DNA of 64,000 nt from Dendrolimus kikuchii (lineage: Eukaryota; Arthropoda; Insecta; Lepidoptera; Lasiocampidae), in NCBI GenBank assembly GCA_019925095.2, contig CM034390.1:347501-411500 (forward strand). The letters are read 5' to 3'. Position 1 is the stretch's first letter. Each line of letters begins with the position of its first letter. The notes under the pieces are model-generated. The model was given only the letters and a program-made list of their open reading frames with translations, searched no databases and had not been told where the DNA came from. The position numbers and the translations under genes are program-made. Shown one piece after another: positions 9,925 to 20,395 of the stretch.

Positions 9925-10438
9925 ATAATAATAATAATAATAAACCCGCAGGGGGGCTTTGTGGCGGAGCCTTAGGTGAGTAGCGACACCTCGTACCTGA
10001 CTCCGTGCTTGCCTTAGCCAGCCGGCACGGAATGGAGATCGCTAGAGCTAAGACTCAAGCTCCAGGGGCGGAAGTGATAAATGACATCACGTCAGAAGTA
10101 GCTTCGGTGAACCTGCAGCCCACCTCTCGACACCCCTTAGCCACTCACACCCATGTTGTTCCCTGAACATTGCTACGGGCAGACGCCATAGTCCCCATAT
10201 TCCCAGACCCCTAGTACCATTAGCAGTTCACCCCAATAGCCCGGTACTTTTTGGCTTGTCCTTGGGTGCACTGTTATATGGTGTAGACAGGGATAATCGC
10301 CGGTCAGTGTCACGCCACATTTAGATTAAATTTGTCAAGGGGCCTCTACGTGTTGGCCTTCCCATGGCCCCACGCAAGCTCTCCAAAAGTCCGGGCCATT
10401 TTTATGGCCCGTGGTCTACAAAGACATACATTATAATG
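9925..10438 (+). mobile_element. Family E retroposon, internally deleted
   Basis: Preceded by (ATA)n, begins CCCGCAGGGGGGCTTTGTGG, and passes AGCTAAGACTCAAGCTCCAG and CACGCCACATTTAGATTAAA to the GGCCATTTTTATGGCC hairpin. It lacks the GGGGGCC...GGCCCCC hairpin near the start and about 60 bp after CCATGTTG. Confidence 0.87.
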
Positions 10439-10890
10439 GAATGTACTAATAGCGAAGAGCGTTGACTGCCACTTTGAATGGCTCTCGCTTGGTATCTGGG
10501 TGTAGGGTCGGATGCAGAAGGCAGCTCTGTTGGACACGGCCCGTATTGTGAGGAGATTCCTATGTCTGGAGCCTTAACTACCGGTAGCCTGGCCCCTAGG
10601 ACCTACTGCCGGTGGAGATCAGTTTTTATATTTTTTTTATAAATAATGTACATATTTTGATAAAATGTTTCTAAGAAAAATAGAGAAAAAGAAAGAGAAT
10701 AATAATAATATTTTTAATCCAAAAATTTAAAGACATACAATAATTATTATTTATTTATTTCAGACACAAAAATCCATAATTACAACAAATTTTATACAAT
10801 TCAATAATTAAATTAAACCTTAAAAAATTAATGTTAGTAAATATCCATCAGTCAATCAGTCGGTCAGTCCTTTAATGAATGAATGAATCG
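10439..10890. other. Unassigned AT-rich DNA
   Basis: No gene or known repeat. AATAATAATAAT runs occur at about 10700 and TTATTTATTTATTT at about 10748. Confidence 0.4.
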
Positions 10891-11033
10891 CAACGGACAA
10901 GTGGTAAAACGAATCGCAACAAAATTTTAACTTGAAGTTTTACGGGTGTCAAATTGGACAAGTACATTAACAATCGGCCCGGAAAATTTCAAGTTAAAAG
11001 TTTGTTGCGATTCGTTTTGCCACTTATCCGTTG
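10891..11033. repeat. 51-bp inverted repeat, fold-back or MITE core
   Basis: The left arm begins CAACGGACAAGTGGTAAAAC. The right arm (10983-11033), reverse-complemented, begins CAACGGATAAGTGGCAAAAC. About 47 of 51 positions match, around a 41-nt spacer. No ORF. Confidence 0.85.
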
Positions 11034-11782
11034 AAGTTTCACTTCTACTATGTGTCCCAGCACACATTTCGATTTTTAGCAGGTTTACTGCAAATTATGA
11101 TTTGATTAGGTTAGGTACATTTTAATGAATGCATTTTTTATTTAAACATATTTTATTTTATCAAACAAACCAAAAAACGCATCCATAGTCTACTCTAAAA
11201 TTATGCTGCCTCTCACCACGTCTACTCTAAAATTATGTCGCCCCTCCACGCGGCCGTAACGCTTTTTCGTGACAGAAAAAATCCTAAAACCCCCGATCTA
11301 TATAGAAGTTTCACTTCAAAAAAGTAGAATATAAAAAGGGTTTCGATTGTCACCAATTAAACTTATACGGCCTTACTTATAATAATCTCGCTAAGAAACG
11401 ATTAGCCATCTCTTAAGTAAGAGAATCAGAATCAAACCCTAATCAATGAATATCCTTTTTTTTCAGTTATAAACGTATATTACCTGTTCTTTACCTAAGA
11501 GGAGCACAGATAAACGAAATTTGAACGATTAACGTAGGTTGTAACCAAAATATTCGACTAAAGAGGAGTTTATGGGTAAGATTTTCGCTAATCAGTTGCT
11601 GAGCAGTTTCTTTAAATTTAAGAAGCGATTATAAGTAAGTCCCTGAATATATCAGTACTGGGTTTTGCTTAACCTAAATGGTTCACTAATAGAAGTATCC
11701 ATAAGCACGAAGATCTTAAACTCCCCAACTGCTGCTAGAGTGATCGTGCCATAAGATTTTAAATAGCTAGAGTTAAGGCTTT
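11034..11782. other. Unassigned DNA
   Basis: No gene recognised. TCTACTCTAAAATTATG appears twice within about 40 bp near 11190-11235, a short local duplication. Confidence 0.4.
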
Positions 11783-11957
11783 AAAAGCGGTTACCATCGC
11801 CTAATGACATTTGCAACACCAAAGGTGCTACAAGGGAGACTAGAAGCTGGTCACCAATGCCGGAACACAACACAAGATTGTTGTGGTCGCCATCCAGTCG
11901 GGAAAATACCCTACCACCGGGCTGTGGGTTGTTTTATCGCCTCTTACGACAGGCCGA
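11783..11957 (-). mobile_element. RP-B, diverged and internally deleted
   Basis: GCGGTTACCATCGCCTAATG, TTGCAACACCAAAGGTGCTA, ATGCCGGAACACAACACAAG and CTCTTACGACAGGCCG are present. The GCGCTGCTGCTCTCTTAAG part is lost. Confidence 0.8.
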
Positions 11958-12300
11958 CAGTAGTTAAAATACTTATTAATTAAATATGGGCTTTATTTCA
12001 AATTTAAATTAGTCCAATCCTTTTCTTCTAATTTTGTCTGAAAGTGGTCGCTGAGTGGCTTCGTTTGAGACGGCCCTTAACTCGCCGCGCGACCGCCCAT
12101 TAGCGAAACTTAATTAATACAATTAAGAGATACCCATTGACGGATCAAAACTGCTCACTGTTAAATAATTAACGAACTGTTTTAATGAACGCCCAGTTTT
12201 CAGAAAGCTCGCGCGATTCGCATCGGGCCTCTCTCTAGGGCATATCAGAATATATTTCAAACTCGACCTTGAGGTTAAATTTAAGAAGCTGCCTAAATAG
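11958..12300. other. Unassigned DNA
   Basis: Nothing recognised. Confidence 0.4.
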
Positions 12301-12838
12301 GATGGATGTGCTTTTAGCAGGGATGGAAGGATAGGTAAACTTCTAGGCGCTAAGAACCTCAGCCAGAAGGCCCAGCTCGCCGTACACAACGCGGTGCTGG
12401 TACCTACGCTCACGTATGGAAGCGAGAGTTGGGTATGGAAGAGAGAGCATGAAAGTAGATTAAACGCGGTCGAGATGCGAGCACTGCGCAGAATCTGCGG
12501 AGTGACGCTCGCGGACCGCGTTCCTAATACCGAAGTAAGAGAGAGAGTGTCGGGGTGAAGGTAAGGCATGATGAAAGAATGACTAAACAGATATAATACA
12601 ATGCAAAAGTGGATGGATGCAGAAGTCGTGGAAGGCCACGACACACCTTCCATGATCAAATTGATCGTGTACTAGCAGAAGGTGATGTCAGGAGCCTTAA
12701 GAACAGACGAGCGTGCATAACAAGAGTTATGAATCTCAAAGAAGCAAGTGAGGTGTGTAAGAATAAGCCTAAATGGCGCTCTGTTGTACGTGCCTACCCC
12801 GCAAGGGAACTGGCGTGAAGTTATGTATGTATGTATGC
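12301..12838 (+). pseudogene. RTE-A LINE fragment with internal deletions
   Basis: Starts at the GGATGTGCTTTTAGCAGGGA segment (GCAFSRDG), then skips about 60 bp to the GKLLGAKNLSQKAQLA segment. It runs through TYGSESWVWKREHES, loses part of RKRVGLKE and the whole KGMLRWFGHVERM stretch, and ends in ARELA plus (TATG)n. At least three separate deletions mark it as a dead copy. Confidence 0.87.
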
Positions 12839-12972
12839 CTAAATAGGTTTTGCTCGCAATAATACATTTAAGAAATATATATTGAATGAATTTATTTACC
12901 TACAAATCTATATTACCATCAGGTTTCGACGGCGATATTATAGTTATTGATAGTGGCCGAATGCATCTTATT

Positions 12973-13158
12973 TATACATACATACATAGCTTCACGCCAG
13001 TTCCCTTGCGGGGTAGGCATGAACAACAGAGCGCCATTCAGGCTTATTCTTACACACCTCACTCGCTTCTTTGACATTCATAGCTCTTGTCATGCACGCT
13101 CGTCTGTTCTTAAGGCTCCTGACATCACCTTCTGTATAAGATCAATTTGAACATGGAT
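12973..13158 (-). mobile_element. RTE-A 3' end, 5'-truncated
   Basis: CATACATA tail then antisense of the C-terminus down to the ATCAATTTGA region, with a small deletion in CTGCTAGTACACG. Tail-to-tail with the preceding plus-strand copy. Confidence 0.85.
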
Positions 13159-13201
13159 TATCTTATTTATAGCATTACAAATACCTGCTTAAATAGTTAC
13201 A

Positions 13202-13650
13202 ACCCGCAGGGAGGCTTTTTGGCGAAGCCTTAGGTGAGTAGCGACACCTCGGACCTGACTCAAGCTCCAGGGGTGGAAGTGATAAATGGCATAACGTCAG
13301 AAGTAGTTTCGGTGAATCTGCAGCCCACCTCTCTACACCCCTTTAGCCACTCACACCCATGTTGTCCCTGTCTTTATGACATTTTTTGGGGCCCATGCAG
13401 GGAATGGCGAGTCACGGTCTGCCCATTTTTCCATATCTTCCGAACATTGCGACGGGCAGACGCCATAATCCCCATATTCCCAGACCCCTAGTACCACTAG
13501 CAGTTCACCCCAATAGCCCGGTACTTTTTGTTCTCATCTCCCACAATAGTCCTACACTGGCCGGGGCCTGTCCTTGGGGTGCATTATTATAGGGTGCACA
13601 TTTACATCAAATTTGGCAAGCCCTCCCAAAGTCCGAGCCATCTTACCTAT
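13202..13650 (+). mobile_element. Family E retroposon, with deletions
   Basis: Begins ACCCGCAGGGAGGC and keeps CTCCAGGGGTGGAAGTGATA, GACGGGCAGACGCCATA and CCCAATAGCCCGGTAC. It lacks the first GC hairpin and most of the CAAGGGGCCTCTACG block, and ends within the CCAAAGTCCGAGCCAT region. Confidence 0.85.
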
Positions 13651-13905
13651 CCTTTGTAATACTTTAATGATCAATTAAGCAGTATTGCATGATTAAATTT
13701 ACATGAAACCACTTAGTGGCTGTTCAAAGTTTGCGTTGGCGAGCCTCGAGCTCATCATACGCGTTTGAGCCCGGCGGTTGACGAAGTAGTTGCATGCAAT
13801 AAAGCCATGGCGAGCACACACCGGTGGCGCCACGAAGCGACCCAACGCCCGCCGGTGTCATTCATTATGGTGTGCTATATGAGTTTGTTAGGTTAATCTA
13901 GTTTT

Positions 13906-15472
13906 TAACCGACTTCAAAAAAAGGAGGAGGTTTTCAATTCGTCAGAATTATTTTTTTTATGTATGTTCACCGATTACTCCGAGATTTATGATCCGATTT
14001 ACGTGATTCTTGTTTTGTTTGACGCAAAATAGCTGCCATTTGGTTCCATAAAAAAATTACATAGTTTGGCCCCGTAGTTTTCATTTTATGAGCATTTTTT
14101 ATGAAAAATGTTCCATTCCGTTCCATATGTACACCGATTACGCTGAGATTTATGATCCGATTTACGTGATTCTTGTTTAGTTTGATGCGGAATAGTTGCC
14201 ATTTGGTTCCCTAAAAATTTAACATAGTTTGGCCCAGTAGTTTTCATTTTACGAACATTTTTTGTTCCCGTTTCTTGGGACCTATATTTTTATTGTACAT
14301 TATATTGTTGTACCCTCTTAAAATTTTAATGTGTTGTATAAAAACAATAAAAAAGTAAGTGTTTATACAAACATCTGATACTCAAGCTTAATTACATTAT
14401 TTTCACCTTTGTTATTAATCCAAAAGTCTGAATCCGTACCCGCTAAAATTTAAAAAGAAAATGACGGTCAGTTGTTTGTACACGACTATAAAAGCGGAAG
14501 CTTCTCGGACGGACCTCTGTAGGTTGTCGTACTGCTCTTGGGAAGTACAATACCGAGTACTCTTGAAATTCTATTTCGAGGGAAAATATGGGTCGTCACC
14601 AAGAATCCAACAATCGTGACGGTGGTTCTTCCTCCGTTAAGTAAATTATTGTTCTTATTATATACCTATTACCAATTTGAATTGAGTTCAAAATACAACT
14701 GTTACTATATTTGAACTAATAATGGTTTATATATTATGTAGCAATAAATTAGCAACTATTTAAAAATTAAAAAAACTTCGTTTAAAAAAACCGATTTCAA
14801 AAACTAAAAAGTATAAAATAACTTATTTCTAAAGCTATTATTATTAATATATATTATCTATAACATCTTAAAGTCGGTGATTAGTAATTTTCAAAAAAAA
14901 ATAGTAATTTTTATGTTTTACTTTGCACCGACTTCAAGATGTTTTAGATAATATATATTAATAATAATAGCTTTAGAAATAAGTTATTTTATACTTTTTA
15001 GTTTTTGAAGTCGGTTTTTTTAATTTTATTTGTAACTTTTTAGTGTCTAGCTATGTATGGGTAGACCAACTAAAGGTGCCGCGCTCCTTAAATAATATAT
15101 GTCCCAAGAAACGGGAACAAAAAAATGTTCGTAAAATTAAAACTACTCGACCAAACTATGTTAAATTTTTAGAGGACCAAATGGCAACTATTACGCATCA
15201 AACTAAATAAGAATCACGTAAATCGGATCATAAATTTCAGCGTAATCGGTGTACATATGGAACGGAATGGAATTTTTTCATAAAAAAATGTTCATAAAAT
15301 GAAAACTACTAGGCCAAACTACGTCAAATTTTTAGCTATTCCGCGTCGAACAAAAAAGGGATGACGTAAATCGGATCCTAAATCTCGGAGTCATCGGTGA
15401 ACATACATAAAAAAACAAAAAAAAGATCCCGACGAATTGAGAACCTCCTTCTTTTTTGAAGTCGGTTTAAAA
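13906..15472. mobile_element. Fold-back element D, most complete copy
   Basis: The left end AACCGACTTCAAAAAAAGG is mirrored at the right by CCTTCTTTTTTGAAGTCGGTT. The outer arms (13906-14289 and about 15095-15472) are reverse complements over several hundred bases. Inner arms of about 95 bp (14782-14880, 14926-15020) flank a 45-nt spacer. In the left arm the block CCGATTAC..GAGATTTATGATCC occurs twice, 163 bp apart. No transposase. The left arm is interrupted by an unrelated insert of about 467 bp. Confidence 0.8.
14290..14757 (+). promoter_or_regulatory. Insert in element D with TATA box and short ORF
   Basis: Replaces about 80-90 bp of the normal D arm. It holds TATAAAAG at 14487-14494, a moderately GC-rich leader, and ATG at 14588 opening an 18-codon ORF (MGRHQESNNRDGGSSSVK) to 14644. 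GTTAAGT overlaps the ORF end and could act as a splice donor. AATAAA occurs near 14742. It could be a solo-LTR-like piece or a captured promoter and first exon; neither is proven. Confidence 0.35.
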
Positions 15473-15529
15473 ATTTAAAATATTTCATTAGCTATTAAGA
15501 GCAAAGGTGTAGTGTGAAATGGCATGTGA

Positions 15530-15600
15530 ATATAGCTCCTTCTGACGTAATGCCATTTATCACTTCCACCCCTGGAGCTTGGGTCTTAGCTCTCTAAGTA
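15530..15600 (-). mobile_element. Family E fragment
   Basis: Reverse fragment around CCACCCCTGGAGCTTGGGTC and CATTTATCACTT; about 70 bp survive. Confidence 0.7.
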
Positions 15601-15641
15601 TGTGTATTATTATCACTCTACATTACCTATCTATCTATCTA

Positions 15642-15926
15642 TCCGAGCAGGAACGGAGAAAGAATACAATTTCCTGCGGCCTGTCGTAAGAGGCGACTAA
15701 ACAACCCACAGCCAGATGGCAGGGTATTCGCTCGACTGGATGGCGACCACCCTTAGTCTAGAGTAGCCGCCATAACAACCTTGTGTTGTGTTCCTGCATT
15801 AGTGACCAGGCTCCAGTCTCCTTTAAGAGAGCAGCAGCGCATTTGTAACGCCTTTGGTGTTGCAAATGTCCATAGGCGATGGTAACCGTTTTCCATCAAG
15901 TGGGCCGTCTGCCTGTCTGCTCAGAT
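15642..15926 (+). mobile_element. RP-B retroposon
   Basis: Preceded by (CTAT)n. Runs from ATCCGAGCAGGAACGGAGAA to GCCGTCTGCCTGTCTGCTCA, with the poly(A) end lost. The CCGGGCGG segment near the start is deleted. Confidence 0.88.
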
Positions 15927-16447
15927 CAGATTACTTAAAAATGTTTTTCTAGTTAGGTTGCTTGTTACGGCTTCCCGTTGTTTTTACCAAGACAATATTG
16001 TAATTGTATATTTGGTTAGCAAGTGTTATATCAACAATGTGTGGTTACGTGGGTTGATATATTTATTCAAAGGTAGGGGTTCTACCATATCCCATATACC
16101 TTGTTAACTACCCAGTGGTGCGTATTGTATATTGTAGCTGTTTCGTGATTACTGTTGTTTGAACAAACCCGCTATTAATAGATCCCCTTGCCCACCACAT
16201 TCCGGGACTTAATCGGGACATTTCAAACACGGCCCGAGGTGTAATTGGCAGTTTAATTTGTAAACCGGCCTTTATAGTATGTTAAACATTGGCTACAAAA
16301 GGGATTGTGATCATCGGAGCGGCTCTGACGTATTTTTGGGGTTCCCTAACCATTTCGACCTACTACAGAATCATATCCTTCGGCTATACCATGGACAATT
16401 TCTGGTATACAGGTGAATTTTTCAAGTGAACCTATAACGTCATATCC
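15927..16447. other. Unassigned DNA
   Basis: No gene or repeat recognised. Confidence 0.4.
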
Positions 16448-16728
16448 TTATATCCGTGCAGGAACGGAGAAAGAATACAATTTCCTGCGTTGGGGCGGCC
16501 TGTCGTAAGAGGCGACTTAACAACCCACAGCCAGGTGGTAGGGCATTTGCCCGACTGAATGGCTACCACCCCTGGTCTAAAGTATGTCGCCATAACAACC
16601 CTGAGTTGTATTCCGGCATTAGTGACCAGGTTCCAGTCTCCCTTAAGAGAGCAGCAGCGTATTTGTAGCACCTTTGGTGTTGCAAATGTCCATAGGCGAT
16701 GGTAACCGCTTTCCATTAAGTGGGCCAT
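16448..16728 (+). mobile_element. RP-B retroposon, tail lost
   Basis: Near full-length from TATCCGTGCAGGAACGGAGA to TTTCCATTAAGTGGGCCAT. The antisense frame is open for 98 codons (start at 16728) across the copy, as in many other copies. Confidence 0.9.
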
Positions 16729-16769
16729 TTATAGTCATTTTTTTACATCTCCGGTTAAATTATTGGATT

Positions 16770-16941
16770 TTTAGTAAGGATCCCTAATTTTTTTGAAAAT
16801 ATAATATAGCCTATAGCCTTCCTCGATAAATGTACTATTCAACACTGAAAGAATTTTTCAAATCGGAGCAGCGGTTCCTGAGATTAGCGCGTTTAAACAA
16901 ACAAACAAACTCTTCAGCTTTATAATATTAGTATAGATAGG
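16770..16941 (+). mobile_element. Family C long form, 3' part
   Basis: Matches the ends of the two 750-bp long forms: TTTTAGTAAGGATCCCTAAT, CGATAAATGTACTATTCAAC, CAAACAAACTCTTCAGCTTT and the TATTAGTATAGAT terminus. 5'-truncated. Confidence 0.85.
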
Positions 16942-17087
16942 CGAATATTTTCCAAGATTGGTTTTGAATCGTTTTGTCTTAAATATTGGTCAGGGGTGAC
17001 AAGGAGGCTTGCGAGGAACATTAAAATCTAAAAGTTCTAATAGTTGAGGACTGTATATGTCGTTTTATTAATTATAATTAATAATTA

Positions 17088-17409
17088 TATGGGGTGAAGG
17101 TAAGGAAAGGAATGCTCCGGTGATTCGGGCATGTAGAAAGAATGCATGATGAAAGAATGACTAAACAGATATACAATGCAAAAGTGGATGGATGCAGAAG
17201 TCGTGGAAGGCCACGACACACCTTCCATGATCAAATTGATCGTGTACTAGCGGAGGGTGATGTCAGGAGCCTTAAGAACAAACGAGTGTGCATGACAAGA
17301 GTTATGAATGTCAAAGAGGCAAGTGAGGTGTGTAAGAATAAGCCTAAATGGCACTCTGTTGTTCATGCCTACCCCGCAAGGGAACTGGCGTGAAGTAATG
17401 TATGTATGT
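17088..17409 (+). pseudogene. RTE-A 3' end with 14-bp target duplication
   Basis: Truncated at GGGGTGAAGGTAAGGAAAGG and running to ARELA and the TATG tail. ATAATTAATAATTA flanks it exactly on both sides (17074-17087 and 17410-17423). It encodes MHDERMTKQIYNAKVDGC onward. Confidence 0.92.
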
Positions 17410-17499
17410 ATAATTAATAATTAATTAAGTTTCCTACAAGAATAATATGTTCATTGGAAGTCTGTATTTTTTAGCACTTTGATGGGGTTTTTTTTATTA

Positions 17500-17815
17500 T
17501 AAACAACTCTACGGACTCGAGTTCCGTACCCTTGTTTACAACTTAATTTCTAGATTTAACTTTTTGAATTTAACACGCTTATTAGTTATTTTGGTTCTTG
17601 TGTGTGACATTAATTTATTGATGTTTGTGTTGAGGTGTATGTATCTTACGAATAACTTATTATATTAATTTATTCTAGTTTTAATACTAAACTTATACTA
17701 ATGTAGAGTGTATCTGTTACATGCTGGTGTTGTGAGGAAGTGCATGTGCAGTGTGGGCCTTATATCTACACTTATATATATTGTCCTATCTAGTGCCATG
17801 TGTGTTTACTTTAAT
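17500..17815 (+). repeat. Family R repeat
   Basis: Inverted relative to the copy at 7306-7549. Shared blocks are CTACGGACTCGAGTTCCGTA, GTAGAGTGTATCTGTTACAT and CCTATCTAGTGCCATGTGTG. The middle is more diverged. Confidence 0.75.
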
Positions 17816-18419
17816 GAGGTTATAGCGCAAAAAAAATCTCTTGCAATTTATAAAGAAGAAAATGACAGATCGTTGCATGTCGTGTAGATTTGAGATATCG
17901 AGCTGCCTTGAGGAGGATTTTTTATCCAGAAAAGTAACTATCAAGATGATAGGACAAAAATTTTAAACGACGAATTGGGAAGCTCAATCGGTTAAAAACA
18001 AAATGCCGTAGTCCCATTTTTGAAAATGCATGAAAGTAAATGAATAATTCTGATAAATTCTTCTTCATGAACACCTTACTAAATTAGAACGGAAGTGGCT
18101 GTTCCGTGGTAAAATGAACGTATAATGCGAGACCACGGTGTCTGTTACGCATCCGCCTGACCCCCTATAAATACCCGTATGGCATTCATAAATCCAGCCG
18201 AGGTTAGGACCTGTCCCTCGGGATCTCTATGCACGGCCTCTCGAGACCTACTCACGGGACTGATGTTACCTGATCAAAATCCCTTCTCAGCCACTTCTTG
18301 TTTGACTTGTGTTGGAATATCGTTTCAAGGTCTGTTTTAAATACCTACATATTCATATGACACTCGGAACTATGCCTAAAACCTGATTCACATTTGCAAT
18401 AGCTAACGATTTATATCAC
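17816..18419. other. Unassigned DNA
   Basis: No gene, repeat or RNA recognised. Confidence 0.4.
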
Positions 18420-18570
18420 TTTAACCAGTTCCGGGTACGATTCTTGACATGGTAAACTTCGTAAACGAACTCTCCATTATTTACTATAGTCTGGGTGTCT
18501 GTATGTCATAAAACAAGCGTAGCTTGCGTAGCTCAGGGATATGCAACGAGTGTGGTTGTCTCCGGATGAT
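18420..18570 (+). mobile_element. SINE-F, 5'-truncated
   Basis: Starts within the B-box region (GGGTACGATTC, degenerate). Keeps CTGGGTGTCTG, AAAACAAGCGTAGCTTGCG and a (ATT)n tail. Confidence 0.75.
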
Positions 18571-18589
18571 TATTATTATGACTATAGCA

Positions 18590-18883
18590 ATTTTATCCGT
18601 GCAGGAACGGAGAAAGGATACAATTTCCTGCGTTAGGGCGGCCTGTCGTAAGAGGCGACGAAACAACCCACAGCCAGGTGGTAGCCCTGGTCTAAAGTAT
18701 GGCGCCATAACAACCTTTAGTTGTGTTCCGGCATTAGTAACCAGGTTCCAGTCTCTCTTAAGAGAGCAGCAGCGCATTTGTAGCACCTATGGTGTTGCAA
18801 GTGTCTATAGGCGATGGTAACCGCTTTACATCAAGTGGGCCATCTGCCTGTCTGCTGAACTCCTACAATAAAAAAAAAAATAT
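18590..18883 (+). mobile_element. RP-B retroposon with poly(A) tail
   Basis: From TTATCCGTGCAGGAACGGAG to CTCCTACAATAAAAAAAAAA. A short deletion removes the GGCATTTGCCCGACTGGATG part. Confidence 0.9.
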
Positions 18884-19182
18884 TTACTATGGTCTGGGTG
18901 TTTGGGATCGACTCCAGACTGGTCCGTTGTATATCTATACTAATATCATGAAGAGGAAAGATTTGTTTGTTTGCATTGAATAGGCTCCGAAACTACTGAA
19001 CCGATTTGAAAAATTCTTTCACTGTTGGCAAGCTACACTACCCCCGGTTGATATAGGTTATAAAAAAGAAACCTCTTAGATACCCAAGCGAAGCCGGGCC
19101 GGGCCGCTAGTTACCCATAAAACAAGCGTAGCTTGCTTAGCTCAGGGATACAACGAGTGTGATTGTCTGCCGATAATTATTA
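18884..19182 (+). mobile_element. SINE-F split by a C-like insertion
   Basis: TATTTACTATGGTCTGGGTG leads to TCCAGACTGGTCCGTTGTAT. The sequence then breaks and resumes at ACCCATAAAACAAGCGTAGC, ending with CTGCCGATAATTATT. The two halves form one 5'-truncated SINE-F once the insertion is removed. Confidence 0.8.
18933..19108 (-). mobile_element. C-related short element inserted in SINE-F
   Basis: Starts ATCTATACTAATATCATGAA and keeps GGCTCCGAAACTACTGAACC and TTCTTTCACTGTTGGCAAGC. It ends near AAGCGAAGCCGGGCCGGGCC. It belongs to a sister subfamily of C with the same TATTAGTATAGAT terminus. Confidence 0.78.
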
Positions 19183-19548
19183 CATACATACATAACTTCA
19201 CGCCAGTTCCCTTGCGGGGTTGGCACGAACAACAGAGCGCCATTCAGGCTTATTCTTACACACCTCACTTGCTTCTTTGACATTCATAGCTCTTGTCATG
19301 CACGCTCGTCTGTTCTTAAGGCTCCTGACATCACCTTCTGCTAGTACACGATCAATTTGATCATGGAAGGTGTGTCGTGGCCTTCCACGACTTCTGCATC
19401 CATCCACTTCTGCATTGTATATCTGTTTAGTCATTCTTTCATCATGCCTTACCTTCACCCCGACACTCTCTTTCAGACCAACTCTCTTTCTTACTTCAGT
19501 ATTACGAACGCGGTCCGCGAGCGTCACTCCGCAAATTTTGCGCAGTGC
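19183..19548 (-). pseudogene. RTE-A 3' end with 10-bp target duplication
   Basis: CATACATA tail at the left, then an antisense frame encoding VTLADRVRNTEVRKRVGLKE through ARELA. It is missing the KGMLRWFGHVERM segment. ATAATTATTA flanks both ends (19173-19182, 19549-19558). It landed at the end of the SINE-F copy. Confidence 0.9.
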
Positions 19549-19561
19549 ATAATTATTATCT

Positions 19562-19808
19562 TATACTAATATATAAAGCTGAAGAGTTTGTTTGCTTGTT
19601 TGCTTGAACGCGCTAATCTCAGGTCTGATTTAAAAAAATCTTTCAGTTGTAGATAGCCCATTTATCGAGCCTGTACTATAGGCTATATCATAACTCTAAG
19701 ACCAATAGGAGCGGAGCACCAATGAAGAATGTTTCAACGTCGGGGGGTTTTTTTAACTTACTCTTTTTTATCTATTCTACGCGGACGAAGTCGCGGGCAG
19801 CAGCTAGT
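19562..19808 (-). mobile_element. Family C element, near full-length
   Basis: Runs from ATACTAATATATAAAGCTGA to ACGAAGTCGCGGGCAGCAGC plus TAGTTA in reverse; all landmark blocks are present. Confidence 0.85.
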
Positions 19809-20228
19809 TATAACTATAGCAATTTTAAAGCAGTAAAAGGTATATCTCTAACACCAGTTCCGATTGTACCCCAAGTTTCCGCTTGAACGACGCAGATCTC
19901 CTTTCCTGCATTTTCTGCTTCACTTGACCCGTATATATTTGTAGGTCAAGATTTATAAATGTACTTATATTGATACGCATTTCAGATATTAATATTTCAT
20001 ATTCATATCTTGAAAAATCAATCAGTATTTACCATAGATTATCTTCCCCGCGAACTCCGTTAGCAAACTTTAATCTCGGCGAACAAAACGTTGCGGTTTT
20101 CGAGCGAAGTCTTTTCGGTCGGGGCTCATATCAAATTGAAAAGTACTCGAGGGCCACAAAAGGGTTACCTGCGACCCACCAACTATCCCTTTCCCGAACT
20201 TATTACCTTTCAATGATGCCCGCCTATC
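19809..20228. other. Unassigned DNA
   Basis: No recognised family. A 96-codon ORF at 19970-20260 is AT-rich and lacks a recognisable domain. Confidence 0.4.
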
Positions 20229-20286
20229 CCGGGGTAATATTTTCGCAAACTAATATTTAGTTTGGACCCGGAAAATATTACCCCGG
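20229..20286. repeat. Hairpin with 15-bp perfect arms
   Basis: CCGGGGTAATATTTT and its exact reverse complement enclose a second palindrome, AAACTAATATTTAGTTT. Confidence 0.8.
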
Positions 20287-20395
20287 CTTATTCTACCTGC
20301 AGGGGTTCACGAGAGCGGACTCCAAATCGACTTTTGATAGTTGTACTTGTTTAGTGAGTTATGCTTTTTTTATATTAACTGCCAAATATGAATAC

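Noticed and set aside
9980..10000. GGTGAGTAG in family E as a splice donor of a host exon
   Set aside because: It is part of the family E consensus in every copy, with no matching exon upstream.
16432..16728. 98-codon ORF and its equivalents as a conserved small protein gene
   Set aside because: The same frame occurs in many RP-B copies with random truncations and poly(A)-derived flanks. There is no promoter or independent conservation evidence.
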